Shown here in pieces: positions 8,680-18,246 of a stretch of 32,607 nucleotides of DNA. Each line of letters begins with the position of its first letter. Positions within the stretch are counted from its first letter, which is position 1. The position numbers and the translations under genes were made by a program. The notes under the pieces were generated by a model. That model made no database searches, was not told the origin of the DNA, and worked only from the letters and a program-made list of their open reading frames with translations. Source of the stretch: Actinomycetes bacterium (lineage in GTDB: Bacteria; Actinomycetota; Acidimicrobiia; Acidimicrobiales; Palsa-688). The stretch is from contig JAJZAM010000013.1 in assembly GCA_021799445.1 (NCBI GenBank), positions 1 through 32,607 of the forward strand, read 5' to 3'.

Positions 8680-10293
8680 GTGCAGATATCACCAGTTCGT
8701 ATCTCAGAGACCCCCGAATGGCAAGCGCTCTCAGCCCACGGTGAAGAGATGCGCGAGGTCCACCTGCGCGACCTGTTCGCCTCGGATCCCGAGCGGGGCC
8801 GTACCCTCAGGGTCGATGGGTCCGACCTGCACCTCGACTACTCCAAGAACCGTCTGACGGCACGCACGATCGACCTTCTCGTCGCCGTCGCTGAGAGGGC
8901 AGGGCTGGCTCAGCGTATAGAAGCAATGTGGTCCGGCGAGCACATCAACGTCACGGAGGACCGACCGGTGCTCCATATCGCACTTCGCGCGCCTAGGGGA
9001 GCTTCGATCACGACGGGAGGCGTCGACGTTGTACCCGGGGTTCACGACGTTTTGAACCGAATGTCTGAGTTCGCACGCCGTGTTCGTTCGGGGGAGTGGA
9101 CCGGCCACACAGGTAAACGGATCACCACAGTGGTCAATATCGGCATAGGCGGCTCCGACCTAGGTCCTGCAATGGCCTACGAAGCCCTTAGGCCGTTCTC
9201 CGACCGGAGCATCGAATGCCGTTTCGTCTCCAACGTAGACGGCTCCGACATCTGGGAAGCGACCCACGACCTTGACCCTGGCGCGACCCTTTTCATCGTC
9301 AGCTCCAAGACTTTCACGACGTTGGAGACTCTCAACAATGCCAAAACCGCCCGGGATTGGCTCGTATCGGGTCTTGGCGACAGTTCTGCGGTAGCCAGAC
9401 ACTTCGTTGCTGTGTCAACAAACGCCGAGAAGGTCGCCGAGTTCGGAATCGACACTTCCAACATGTTCGGCTTCTGGGATTGGGTGGGAGGTCGCTACTC
9501 CTACGACTCGGCGATAGGCCTCTCGCTCATGGTCTCTGTCGGCCCGGAGGCGTTCGTCGACATGCTCGAAGGTTTCCACTCCGTCGACGAGCATTTCCGC
9601 TCAGCCCCCTTTCGCGAGAACCTCCCGGTCCTACTGGGCCTCATAGGGGTCTGGTACAACGACTTTTTCGGAGCGGAAACCCAGGCAATCCTGCCCTACA
9701 ACCATTACCTGGCGCGTTTTCCCGCCTACCTGCAGCAGCTCGACATGGAGAGCAACGGCAAAAGCGTCACCCTCTCGGGAGAACCCGTCGACGTGGCCAC
9801 GGGTCCGGTGGTGTGGGGGACGCCCGGTACCAACGGCCAGCACGCCTACTACCAGCTCATCCACCAAGGCACCAGGTTGATCCCAGCCGATTTCATCGGC
9901 TTCGTGACGCCCAACCACGACGTCGGGGACCATCATGACCTGCTGATGGCCAACTTCTTCGCGCAGACCGAGGCATTGGCTTTCGGTAGGTCGGCCCCGC
10001 AAGGCCAGCCTTACCGGTACTTCGCGGGCAACCATCCGACCAACACCATTCTCGCCGAACAGCTCACGCCGCGTATCCTCGGCGAGCTTGTCGCCACCTA
10101 CGAGCACAAGGTCCTCACCCAAGGTGTCATCTGGGGGATCAACTCCTTCGACCAGTGGGGGGTCGAGCTAGGCAAGGAACTGGCGCAACGGATCGTCCCA
10201 GAGCTCACCGCTCCTGAGGCCCCTCCCCTTGCCCACGATTCGAGCACCAACACCCTCATAGCCCGTTACCGGGCCGGCCGGGGTCGGCCCTAA
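8680..10293 (+). CDS. pgi: Glucose-6-phosphate isomerase
   Basis: [92 protein letters not shown] at 8677/8680 preferred over the TTG ORF start. Confidence 0.95.
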   Translation: MQISPVRISETPEWQALSAHGEEMREVHLRDLFASDPERGRTLRVDGSDLHLDYSKNRLTARTIDLLVAVAERAGLAQRIEAMWSGEHINVTEDRPVLHIALRAPRGASITTGGVDVVPGVHDVLNRMSEFARRVRSGEWTGHTGKRITTVVNIGIGGSDLGPAMAYEALRPFSDRSIECRFVSNVDGSDIWEATHDLDPGATLFIVSSKTFTTLETLNNAKTARDWLVSGLGDSSAVARHFVAVSTNAEKVAEFGIDTSNMFGFWDWVGGRYSYDSAIGLSLMVSVGPEAFVDMLEGFHSVDEHFRSAPFRENLPVLLGLIGVWYNDFFGAETQAILPYNHYLARFPAYLQQLDMESNGKSVTLSGEPVDVATGPVVWGTPGTNGQHAYYQLIHQGTRLIPADFIGFVTPNHDVGDHHDLLMANFFAQTEALAFGRSAPQGQPYRYFAGNHPTNTILAEQLTPRILGELVATYEHKVLTQGVIWGINSFDQWGVELGKELAQRIVPELTAPEAPPLAHDSSTNTLIARYRAGRGRP

Positions 10294-10321
10294 CCGGACT
10301 CGCAGGATAGCCGGGTTGTCG

Positions 10322-10768
10322 CTAGACGCTGCGCCGGCAGGCCTCAGTGGAACCCGGCAGCACGTGGCGCCACCTGACCACCGCCCTGTACACGGCGGAC
10401 GCCGGCCAGCTAGTCGGTGGATTGAGACATGCCCAGCCGAGGAACCACCTCCAACCTCCCCCGGCTTGCAACGCCCTTCCGACGGCTCTGTGGCCCCGCT
10501 CGGCAGTTCCTCCCGAACCCACCCACCACGCGGCGGACTTTACGTCGGCGACTGACAGTCCCATCGAAGCAAGCACATCCGCTCCCAGGCTCTGCCAAGG
10601 TAAGGCGACCTGCGCGCCTGTAAAGGCTTGCTCGGCCCACCGCGCGCTCGCAGTGCAGAAACCACAGTCCCCATCGAAGATGAGCGTCGCAACTCCCGGC
10701 CGATAGGGCAGGGCGGGCCTCGTAGATGTTTCGGCCTTCGTAGATCCGCTGGGATTAAGTGAAAACAC
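10322..10768 (-). CDS. DCC-family (DUF393) thiol-disulfide oxidoreductase-like protein
   Basis: ATLIFDGDCGFCTASARWAEQ... with the DGDCGFC signature; start uncertain. Confidence 0.75.
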   Translation of the reverse strand: MFSLNPSGSTKAETSTRPALPYRPGVATLIFDGDCGFCTASARWAEQAFTGAQVALPWQSLGADVLASMGLSVADVKSAAWWVGSGGTAERGHRAVGRALQAGGGWRWFLGWACLNPPTSWPASAVYRAVVRWRHVLPGSTEACRRSV

Positions 10769-10857
10769 GGGCGTGTCCCGAGGCTACCGCCTGGGGTCAG
10801 GCGTGCAACCGTCTAGCCATCTCGAAAGGGTTGTGGCATCCGTCACCGGCTGCTACG

Positions 10858-10875
10858 CTAACGAACGATCGTTAG
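10858..10875. promoter_or_regulatory. Candidate TetR-family operator
   Basis: Perfect inverted repeat CTAACGA-ACGA-TCGTTAG, 18 nt upstream of the ATG at 10894. Confidence 0.6.
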
Positions 10876-10893
10876 GCACTGTCAGCAGGAGGG

Positions 10894-11538
10894 ATGATGG
10901 ACCTCGAAGAAGCCATGCGCACGCAGGGAACCTGCCGCTACTACCAGGATCGGGAAGTGCCCGACGAGGTGCTCTACCGAGCCTTCGACGCTGCGCGCTT
11001 CGGGCCCCAAGGCGGCAACCGCCAGCCTGTCCGTTTCGTAGTGGTACGCGACCCAACCAAGAAACGTCAGCTCAAGGAATGGTACCTAGGCCCGTGGAAG
11101 GCATACCTGTCCGGCATCGGCACCGGCGAGGTGCGCGCAGGGGCTCTGCCGAAAACGGTGGAGGCCGCAGACCATTTCGCAGAGCATTTCGACGAGGTCC
11201 CCGCTCTAGTAGTGGTATGTGCCGAGGTAGACGGGTTGCACCCGACCGACCACGAGCTCGGCCGGCTGAGCGTCGTAGGGGGTGGTTCGATCTACCCGAT
11301 CGTGCAGAACTTCCTGCTGGCGTGCAGGAACGAGGGATTGGGCAGCGCTCTCACCACCCTTCTGTGCGTGTTCGAACCTCAGGTCAAAGAGTTGCTGGAC
11401 ATCCCCGACGGGGTCATAACTGCCGCCACCATCGCCGTAGGCTGGCCGGCGAAGCCCTTCCCGAGCAAGCTGACCCGGATCGACGTGGACGATATGGTCC
11501 ACGTCGACTCCTACGGCGGCCGGACGCTCTCGCGCTGA
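10894..11538 (+). CDS. Nitroreductase-family flavoprotein
   Basis: MMDLEEAMRTQGTCRYYQDREVPDEVLYRAFDAARFGPQGGNRQPVRFVVVRD...IYPIVQNFLLACRNEGLGSALTT...; AGGAGGG RBS. Confidence 0.85.
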   Translation: MMDLEEAMRTQGTCRYYQDREVPDEVLYRAFDAARFGPQGGNRQPVRFVVVRDPTKKRQLKEWYLGPWKAYLSGIGTGEVRAGALPKTVEAADHFAEHFDEVPALVVVCAEVDGLHPTDHELGRLSVVGGGSIYPIVQNFLLACRNEGLGSALTTLLCVFEPQVKELLDIPDGVITAATIAVGWPAKPFPSKLTRIDVDDMVHVDSYGGRTLSR

Positions 11539-11567
11539 GCTGGGCCGGCGCTGAGCGGGACACGGCC

Positions 11568-13262
11568 GTGAGCGGGATAGAGGAAGGCACCTCGCTGGAC
11601 GGGGAGCCTGGCAACGCAGGGCGGCGGGAAGGCGCCAGCCGCACGACAGCGCCGGCTTACACGACCTCGTCGGGCATACCACTTTCAGCTCATTACGGCC
11701 CTGGGGACGTCCCCGACGACCACTGGCTCAAGGTGACAGCCCCACCCGGACAGGCTCCCTTCACCCGTGGCGCCTATCCGGAGATGTACCGGAGCAAACC
11801 ATGGCGGATCTTCCAACTCTCCGGGTTCGGGAATCCAGAGGACGAACGCGAGCGGATCCGTTTCCTCCTAGAGCACGGCGAGACCGGCTTCTTGATGGAG
11901 CACGACCGTATGACCGCAGATCACCTCTATGACGTGGATCACCCGGAGGTGGTCGCCCGGCGCGATGACGTGGGTCTCACCGGAGCTGTGATCCTCTCCG
12001 TCGACGACTACGAGACGGTCCTGGACGGCATCGACATCGCCAGCACGTACGCTCACGCCGGGGGTGCCGTCGTGCAGCACGCCCCGTTCGCGAACGCCTG
12101 CTACTGGACCGTAGCCAGGCGGCGGGGCATCGACCTTCGTCGGCTGGCCGGGACCGGACAGTCGGACTTCAACCTTACGTACCTCGGTTGCATCAATAAG
12201 GTGCAGGTGCCACCTCGTGACGGGCTTCGCTTCAACCTGGACCTGATCGAGCATTGCACCCGCTACCTGCCCAAGTGGGTTCCGGTTTCCATTGCCGCCT
12301 ACAACGCCGCCGACACAGGCCTCAACGCTTTCGAAGAGCTCGGCGCTCTCATGGCCAACGCAGCCGAGTACCTCGACGGCATCAGACAGCGCTCCAAGCT
12401 CGAGGTAGCCGACGTAGCGCACGGGGTCGGGGGAGTCAACCTACGAACTTCGATGGACTTCTTCGAAGACATCGCCAAGCTCCGCGCTGCGCGTTCCATG
12501 TGGGAAAGACTCCTCCGGGAGCGCTACGGGGTGACTGACGAGCGTGCCCGCCGGCTTCGGATCCACGTGGTCACAGCCGGGTCGGCAATGACCTACTCCC
12601 AGCCGCTCAACAACATCGCCCGCGGCACGCTGATGGGCTTGGCCGCAGTACTCGGAGGTGCTCAGTCGCTAGGCGTTTCTGGCTACGACGAGGCGATCAC
12701 TATCCCAAGCGAGCACGCCCACCAAATGTCGGTGCGCATCCAGCAGATACTCGCTCACGAAGCGAACCTCACGGCCGTTGCCGACCCTCTCGGCGGTTCG
12801 TGGCTCGTGGAATCCTTGACGGCGCAGCTCGAAGAGCGGGCGTGGGAGTTCTTCGAGCTGATACAACGCGAGGGGGGCTATGTCGCCACGCTCGATTCCG
12901 GCTGGTTGCATCAGCGTGCCTCGGCGGGAGCCTCGCTCGCCATGGACCAGGTGGAGAACGGCGACCGGATCCTCGTCGGGGTCAATGCGTACCAGGACGA
13001 CGTGTCCCCTTTCGAAGTAGAAGGCTTCGAAGGGACGACCGACGCTTGGGATCGGGCCATGACCCGCCTCGCTGCTCTGCGGCGCGAGCGAGACTCCCGG
13101 GCGGCCGCATCGGCGCTTCGGACGCTTGAAGGGGCCTGCCGCTCCGAGGTGAACATTATGGGCCCGATGCTCGACGCTGTGGAAGCTCGGGTGACCGTCG
13201 GTGAGATCGGCGACGTGTTTAGGACTGTGTTCGGGAACTGGGATGTCCCCATCGTCTTCTAG
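11568..13262 (+). CDS. Methylmalonyl-CoA-mutase-family acyl-CoA mutase, large (catalytic) subunit, divergent
   Basis: FTRGAYPEMYRSKPWRIFQLSGFG, FFEDIAKLRAARSMWERLLRERYG, VLGGAQSLGVSGYDEAITIPSEHAHQMSVRIQQILAHE, ADPLGGSWLVESLT, ILVGVNAY, C-terminal VFGNWDVPIVF. GTG at 11568 in frame; upstream ORF extension rejected. Confidence 0.88.
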   Translation: MSGIEEGTSLDGEPGNAGRREGASRTTAPAYTTSSGIPLSAHYGPGDVPDDHWLKVTAPPGQAPFTRGAYPEMYRSKPWRIFQLSGFGNPEDERERIRFLLEHGETGFLMEHDRMTADHLYDVDHPEVVARRDDVGLTGAVILSVDDYETVLDGIDIASTYAHAGGAVVQHAPFANACYWTVARRRGIDLRRLAGTGQSDFNLTYLGCINKVQVPPRDGLRFNLDLIEHCTRYLPKWVPVSIAAYNAADTGLNAFEELGALMANAAEYLDGIRQRSKLEVADVAHGVGGVNLRTSMDFFEDIAKLRAARSMWERLLRERYGVTDERARRLRIHVVTAGSAMTYSQPLNNIARGTLMGLAAVLGGAQSLGVSGYDEAITIPSEHAHQMSVRIQQILAHEANLTAVADPLGGSWLVESLTAQLEERAWEFFELIQREGGYVATLDSGWLHQRASAGASLAMDQVENGDRILVGVNAYQDDVSPFEVEGFEGTTDAWDRAMTRLAALRRERDSRAAASALRTLEGACRSEVNIMGPMLDAVEARVTVGEIGDVFRTVFGNWDVPIVF

Positions 13263-13270
13263 GAGGTGCT

Positions 13271-13681
13271 TTGAGCGACGAACCTGCGCGGATCCTGATG
13301 GCCAAGACATCTTTGGACGGCCACTGGAGGGGCGTAACGATCGTGGAACGCGCCCTTCGCGAAGCGCATTTCGAGGTGATAGCACTCGGGATGGCCACCG
13401 CGGAAGAAATAGTCAGAGCGGCGGTCGACGAGGAGGTGGACTTGGTGGGCCTCAATCTCGGAGGGCGTTCCGCCGTGGTAGAGCGGATCGTCGCCGAGCT
13501 TCGAGCCCAGGGGTCTGACGTTCCGGTGATGGTCGGAGGGGTTATCACACCGCAGACCAAGAAGAGACTCGAATCATCGGGGATAGCGGTGTTCCCTCCG
13601 GGGTCGTCACTCGAAGACATTGTCGCCACAGCCCGACGCCTGTGCGAACACAGCGCTGAGATGAAACAGGAGGCGCAGTAG
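13271..13681 (+). CDS. B12-binding small subunit of acyl-CoA mutase
   Basis: RILMAKTSLDGHWRGVTIVERALREAHFEVIALG (DxHxxG cobalamin motif)...VPVMVGGVITPQTKKRLESSGIAVFPPGSSLEDI; AGGAGGT RBS before TTG at 13271. Confidence 0.88.
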   Translation: MSDEPARILMAKTSLDGHWRGVTIVERALREAHFEVIALGMATAEEIVRAAVDEEVDLVGLNLGGRSAVVERIVAELRAQGSDVPVMVGGVITPQTKKRLESSGIAVFPPGSSLEDIVATARRLCEHSAEMKQEAQ

Positions 13682-15318
13682 TGGGAGACTTTCTCTCATC
13701 GCAGATGCAGCCGGTCGGCCGGGCGACTCTCGGGGATCAACTGCGACGTCATGCGATCGCAAACCCAGACGCCGAAGCTGTCGTCTCCTATGATGAGGTA
13801 GGTCGTCGCCGAAGCTTCACCTACTCCCAGCTCCACGCTAGGGCCAACAGGATCGCGAATGCGCTGAGCGCCGCGGGCGTTCGCCGCGGCGACAGGATCG
13901 CCGTCATGGCAGCAAACTCGGCTGACTGGGTTGCGATCTGGTACGGGGCTTTGAGCATCGGGGCTCCGCTTACCGGCATCAATCCCAACCTCACCGTCGA
14001 CGACATCGCCTACCAGTTGGCGCACGCCGAGCCGGCCGCCATCTTCGCCGGGGCCGACCTAGCTGGTAAAGCACAAGCGGCCCTCGAACAGACCGCGAAC
14101 CACCCGAGCGGGCCACGTTGGCCTCTGGTCGCCCGGGTCGTCATCACCACACCCCCAGGCCCACTACGCGACGCGACGGAACCGCAGCTACCGCAGAACT
14201 GGGTTCGCTTGGACGACTTGTCGGGTGGCGCGCCAGACAGCGACCCCGACGGGGCCGTAGACGAGCATGACATCGCGATGATCGTGTACACGTCCGGCAC
14301 GGAGGCACGACCCAAGGGGGTGATGATCCCCCACCGTAACTACCTGTGCGCGACGGTGCCCGGGTGGGCTTCGGAGATAGGTATCCGCCGTGGTGACCGC
14401 TGGCTGTTCGTCATGCCTTTCTTCACGATGGCGGGGATCGGTTCCATGACCAACCTCACCCAGATCGGCGCGACGCTGGTGATCCCGTCGGCGATAGATC
14501 CCAGACAGGCCATCGAACTGATACAGGCCGAGTCGATCACCACAATGGCGCAGACGCCTACCTTCTTCTTGTCCATGGCCCGTCAGGAAACCTTCCAGGC
14601 ATCCCGGGTCGCACATCTCCGCCGTTGCATCACCTACGGGGGCCTCGTCCCAAACTCGATGATCGAAGCGTGGTCAGCCGTGAAACCCGAATTGGAGTGG
14701 GGCACCTACTGGAGTCAGTCTGAGCTGTCACAGGTTGGGACGTGCGGATGGTTCAGGACTTTCGACGACGTACCCGGCCGGGATCCCGCCTGGGTTGGTC
14801 GCGCCATGCCACAACTCGAACTGAGAGTGGTCGACCCCGAGGGAAACGACACCGAGGTGGGAGAAGTGATCTGCCGTTCTCCTGCGGTGATGGCCGGCTA
14901 CTTCGCCGACCCTGACCGCACCGAGGACGCTCTCGGATCGGGGTGGCTCCACACCGGGGACGTGATGCGGATAGACCCCGACGGGAACCTCTTCTTCGTG
15001 GATCGCCTGAAGGACGTGATCAAAACCGGCGGGATGAACGTGTCCTCGGTCGAAGTGGAGCGGGCGATTGCCACCCACCCGGCCGTCGAGCGAGTAGCAG
15101 TCGTCGGCGTGGCCGATCCCTACTGGTCTGAGGCAGTCACAGCATTCGTGGTTGTAAAACCAGGCGCGAACTGCACCCCAACCGAGATCGTCGAGCATTC
15201 CCGCTCGACGCTTGCGCCTTTCAAAGTGCCGAAAGCTGTCTACGTCGTCGACGCACTCCCGACGGATAGCCAGGGCAAGGTTCTCAAGCGTGTGCTTCGC
15301 GCCGGACCGTCCTGGTGA
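13681..15318 (+). CDS. AMP-dependent acyl-CoA synthetase/ligase
   Basis: IVYTSGTEARPKGVMIPHRNY, GEVICRSPAVMAGYF, GWLHTGDVMRIDPDGNLFFVDRLKDVIKTGGMNVSSVEVE; GTG shares one base with the preceding TAG. Confidence 0.92.
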   Translation: MGDFLSSQMQPVGRATLGDQLRRHAIANPDAEAVVSYDEVGRRRSFTYSQLHARANRIANALSAAGVRRGDRIAVMAANSADWVAIWYGALSIGAPLTGINPNLTVDDIAYQLAHAEPAAIFAGADLAGKAQAALEQTANHPSGPRWPLVARVVITTPPGPLRDATEPQLPQNWVRLDDLSGGAPDSDPDGAVDEHDIAMIVYTSGTEARPKGVMIPHRNYLCATVPGWASEIGIRRGDRWLFVMPFFTMAGIGSMTNLTQIGATLVIPSAIDPRQAIELIQAESITTMAQTPTFFLSMARQETFQASRVAHLRRCITYGGLVPNSMIEAWSAVKPELEWGTYWSQSELSQVGTCGWFRTFDDVPGRDPAWVGRAMPQLELRVVDPEGNDTEVGEVICRSPAVMAGYFADPDRTEDALGSGWLHTGDVMRIDPDGNLFFVDRLKDVIKTGGMNVSSVEVERAIATHPAVERVAVVGVADPYWSEAVTAFVVVKPGANCTPTEIVEHSRSTLAPFKVPKAVYVVDALPTDSQGKVLKRVLRAGPSW

Positions 15319-15331
15319 CCACCCAGTGCTG

Positions 15332-15970
15332 ATGATAGACCCAGAGCCTGCCGGGGCATCGGAGGCAGGCGGCAGGCGGGAGGAGATCGTGGAGATCGCC
15401 AGCCGTCTTTTCGCAGAGCGAAGCTACCGGGGTGTGGGCATGCGCGCCATCGCTTCAGCCGTTGGAGTGCAACCGGCCAGCATTTACCACCACTTCTCAT
15501 CAAAGGCTGACATTCTTGACGCCATAATTGCCGATGTCACAGAGCGCTTCATCGCTGCTCACCTGTACTTGTTGGACCCCAAGTTCGTCACTGCTTCCTC
15601 GATGCGACAGCTAGTCACCGAGCACGTCGTGTACTTCTGGCAGCACCGCATCGCCGAGGCGGTCGGGCTACGAGAACTGAAAGAGCTGAGCGTCGCAAGG
15701 GCCGAACACGTCCGCCGATCCAGGCGCAGCTACCAGGATGCCTGGATCTGCGCCATCCAGGTCGGCGTATCCGGCGGATGGCTGCCGGCGCAAAACCCCA
15801 GGGTCGCCGCCTTGGCGCTACTGTCGATGATCAACGGCGTAAACGCCTGGTACCGAGAGGACGGGCCGCTAAGCATCGCAGAGGTCGCCGAGATGCACGC
15901 GGAGATGGCAGTCACGGGTCTTTTAGGAAGGCCCTCGAAGCGCCACGTCGACTCGCCTCGGCGTGGGTGA
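15332..15970 (+). CDS. TetR/AcrR-family transcriptional regulator
   Basis: RREEIVEIASRLFAERSYRGVGMRAIASAVGVQPASIYHHFSSKADILDAII: classic TetR HTH. Confidence 0.9.
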   Translation: MIDPEPAGASEAGGRREEIVEIASRLFAERSYRGVGMRAIASAVGVQPASIYHHFSSKADILDAIIADVTERFIAAHLYLLDPKFVTASSMRQLVTEHVVYFWQHRIAEAVGLRELKELSVARAEHVRRSRRSYQDAWICAIQVGVSGGWLPAQNPRVAALALLSMINGVNAWYREDGPLSIAEVAEMHAEMAVTGLLGRPSKRHVDSPRRG

Positions 15971-15976
15971 TTCCAG

Positions 15977-17038
15977 CTAGTCGGCCTGGTGGATCGGGCC
16001 TGAGGTGTCGCGCAGCGAGCGGGCGTCGCGGTGGTGAACCACAGCTTGGATCTCCGCTGCGATAGCCAACGCCACCTCAGGAGCGCGACGGCCGCCCAAG
16101 TCCAGCCCTATCGGACGGTGTATGCGCTCGAGGTCGCCTTGGCCGACGCCGGAAGCCGCCAGCCTCTCGATACGGCGGGACTGGGTATGACGAGAGCCCA
16201 TCGCCCCTATGTAGGGTATAGGCCGGCGAAGCCCTGCAGCCAGAGCCGGCACGTCGACGTGGGGGTCGTGGCTTAGCACTATGAGAGCAGCGGTCGCGCC
16301 AGCCCATTCGAGCATCTCGTCCACGCCTTCGTGGTCGGGACCCGAACGGACCTCCCACCCGAGGAGGCCCGCCTGCGCGTCGATGGCTCCTACCACGTCC
16401 CCGGTGCCTACAACGACCAGCCTAGGGGAGGGAACCCAGGCTTCGATCATTGCTGTACCTACCTCGGTGGTTACTTTACGGCGGGCAGTCGCGGCTTCTT
16501 TGAGCATCCCGAGTGCCTCTGCGACAAGCGAGTCCGCCAGAGCGGTGCCGGCGTCGCCAGAAGCGCCACTTGCGGCGGCGCTCAGAGCTCCCACCCTCGA
16601 CCCGTCCCCGAGGACAGTTAGAGCCTTCGGTCCGGTGGCTGGCCCGTCGATGATCGTGATCAGCGCCACGGGCGCCCGGCCGGCGATGGCGGCCCAGGTC
16701 TCGGTTGGGACGCTCGATGACGGTTGGAGGAGGACACCGACCCGCCCGCCGCAGGCGAGTCCCAGCTCGGACACGGCGGACCCGCCGATGGTTATATGAA
16801 CGGTTGCGAGGCGGGGCTGATCGGAGTCGAGGAGGTCGCGTGCCACCGGTGCCATCGCCTCGGCGCCGGTGACGCCCAGCAGGTCCCCGAACACCCGCCC
16901 TTGGCCGTCGAGTGCTACCAGTTCGTCTACTGGAAGGGTGGAGAAACCCTCGACCTGAACGACCCTTGCGACCACCATCGGATCGCCGGACGCAGCGGCT
17001 TTGGCGAGCATCTCCGCTGTGTGCTGTGTTGCCTGCAT
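15977..17038 (-). CDS. XdhC-family protein
   Basis: MQATQHTAEMLAKAAASGDPMVVARVVQVEG...RLVVVGTGDVVGAIDAQAGLLGWEV...ALIVLSHDPHVDVPALAAGLRRPIPYIGAMGSRHTQSRRIERL...RIHRPIGLDLGGRRAPEVALAIAAEI; RBS AAAGGTGGAG upstream of 17038. Confidence 0.88.
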   Translation of the reverse strand: MQATQHTAEMLAKAAASGDPMVVARVVQVEGFSTLPVDELVALDGQGRVFGDLLGVTGAEAMAPVARDLLDSDQPRLATVHITIGGSAVSELGLACGGRVGVLLQPSSSVPTETWAAIAGRAPVALITIIDGPATGPKALTVLGDGSRVGALSAAASGASGDAGTALADSLVAEALGMLKEAATARRKVTTEVGTAMIEAWVPSPRLVVVGTGDVVGAIDAQAGLLGWEVRSGPDHEGVDEMLEWAGATAALIVLSHDPHVDVPALAAGLRRPIPYIGAMGSRHTQSRRIERLAASGVGQGDLERIHRPIGLDLGGRRAPEVALAIAAEIQAVVHHRDARSLRDTSGPIHQAD

Positions 17039-17165
17039 CACGTAACTCCACCTTTCGGAACGCTCCGACTGGCCGGGCGGACCGAACCCAGCAAGTCGTA
17101 CCAGCTCTGTCCTACCAACGAAGCTCAGGCTACCCCCAACCGGACACTTTCCCCGCTGGCTGCCT

Positions 17166-18113
17166 TCAGTCGTGTTGGGGAGACTCGTGGGCTGCGTGGC
17201 GCGCAGGTTCGAGCTGGAAAGTAGAATGCTCAACGTCGAAGTGACCCGCAAGGCAGGCCTGAAGCCGATCCAGCACCTCAGGCAGCCGCCCGTCGCAGAA
17301 GCACTCGTCGCTCACTACCACGTGAGCTGAGACCGCCGGCAGGTCCGACGTGACCACCCAAGCGTGAAGATCGTGCACGGCCGTGACATCGCCAATGCCA
17401 AGGATGTGCTCGCGCACCTCCCCCAGGGCAAGGTCGTCGGGTGCCGCCTCCAGCAACACCCTCCCCGAGGCCCGCAGCAGTCCCCACGCCGCCCTAGCCA
17501 TTATCACCACCACCACGAGCGAGGCGATCGGGTCGGCCCGGCGGAATCCGGTGAAGATTACGATGACACCCGCTACCAGCGTCGCTACGAACGCCCACAC
17601 GTCGGTGAGCAAATGCGCTAGTGCCCCGGCCATGTTCAGGCTGCGGCGTTGCGCCCCGGCCAGGACCAGAGTCGCCGCTCCGTTAGCCGCTATGCCCGCA
17701 ACGGCTACGACCGCCACGACCGCCCCGTCGACCGCCACAGGATGAACCAGCCGGGCGATCGCCTCGACAGCCACGACTGCTGCGACGACGACCAGAGTTA
17801 CCCCGTTCGCAGCGGCCGAGAGAATCTCAGCTCTTTTGAAACCGAAGGTCATAGAACCCCCAGCCGGCCGGGCGGCCAGGTGAGTAACCCACCAGGCCAT
17901 ACCCAACGCTCCGGCATCAGCGAGCATATGACCCGCGTCGGCTAGAAGCGCTAGGGACCCGGCTAGCACCCCGGCCAGCACCTCTACGATCATGAACGCC
18001 AGGATCACGCCTAGAGCGACAGCCAGACGACCCGAGTCCGTGACGGGACTGCCATGGTCGTGGTCGTGGGAGCCGCTCACCCTCGCGATGCTACCGGGCC
18101 TCGTGTGGATCAC
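17166..18113 (-). CDS. Cation diffusion facilitator (CzcD-like)
   Basis: HDHDHG N-terminus, SLALLADAGHMLADAGALGMAWW, TFGFKRAEILSAAANGVTL, LAHLLTDVWAFVATL, VHDLHAWVVTSDLPAVSAHVV. Confidence 0.9.
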   Translation of the reverse strand: MIHTRPGSIARVSGSHDHDHGSPVTDSGRLAVALGVILAFMIVEVLAGVLAGSLALLADAGHMLADAGALGMAWWVTHLAARPAGGSMTFGFKRAEILSAAANGVTLVVVAAVVAVEAIARLVHPVAVDGAVVAVVAVAGIAANGAATLVLAGAQRRSLNMAGALAHLLTDVWAFVATLVAGVIVIFTGFRRADPIASLVVVVIMARAAWGLLRASGRVLLEAAPDDLALGEVREHILGIGDVTAVHDLHAWVVTSDLPAVSAHVVVSDECFCDGRLPEVLDRLQACLAGHFDVEHSTFQLEPARHAAHESPQHD

Positions 18114-18246
18114 CCAGGCTGGTGGATCACACTTAGTTCAGGACCTTGCCCCTGGGACCGTGCCGATGCCTGGCTACGCTCCCGCCTCTCCGAACACCTC
18201 GGGTTCAGCCCCGCTTCGCGGGAAGGAACGCGACCCCAGGAGCGTT

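Noticed and set aside
10769-10893. Possible cobalamin riboswitch upstream of the B12-dependent mutase operon
   Set aside because: No B12-box-like sequence seen and the leader is too short; a TetR-type palindrome explains the region better.
10773-11567. N-terminal 265 aa of the 829-aa ORF 10773..13262
   Set aside because: Arg/Pro-rich out-of-frame reading across the nitroreductase gene; the mutase homology begins after the GTG at 11568.
17039-17251. N-terminal extension of XdhC
   Set aside because: A good RBS precedes ATG 17038 and the family N-terminus starts there.
17992-18246. N-terminal extension of the LLM oxidoreductase
   Set aside because: Overlaps the 5' end of the divergent CDF gene; luciferase-like homology starts near 18247-18259.
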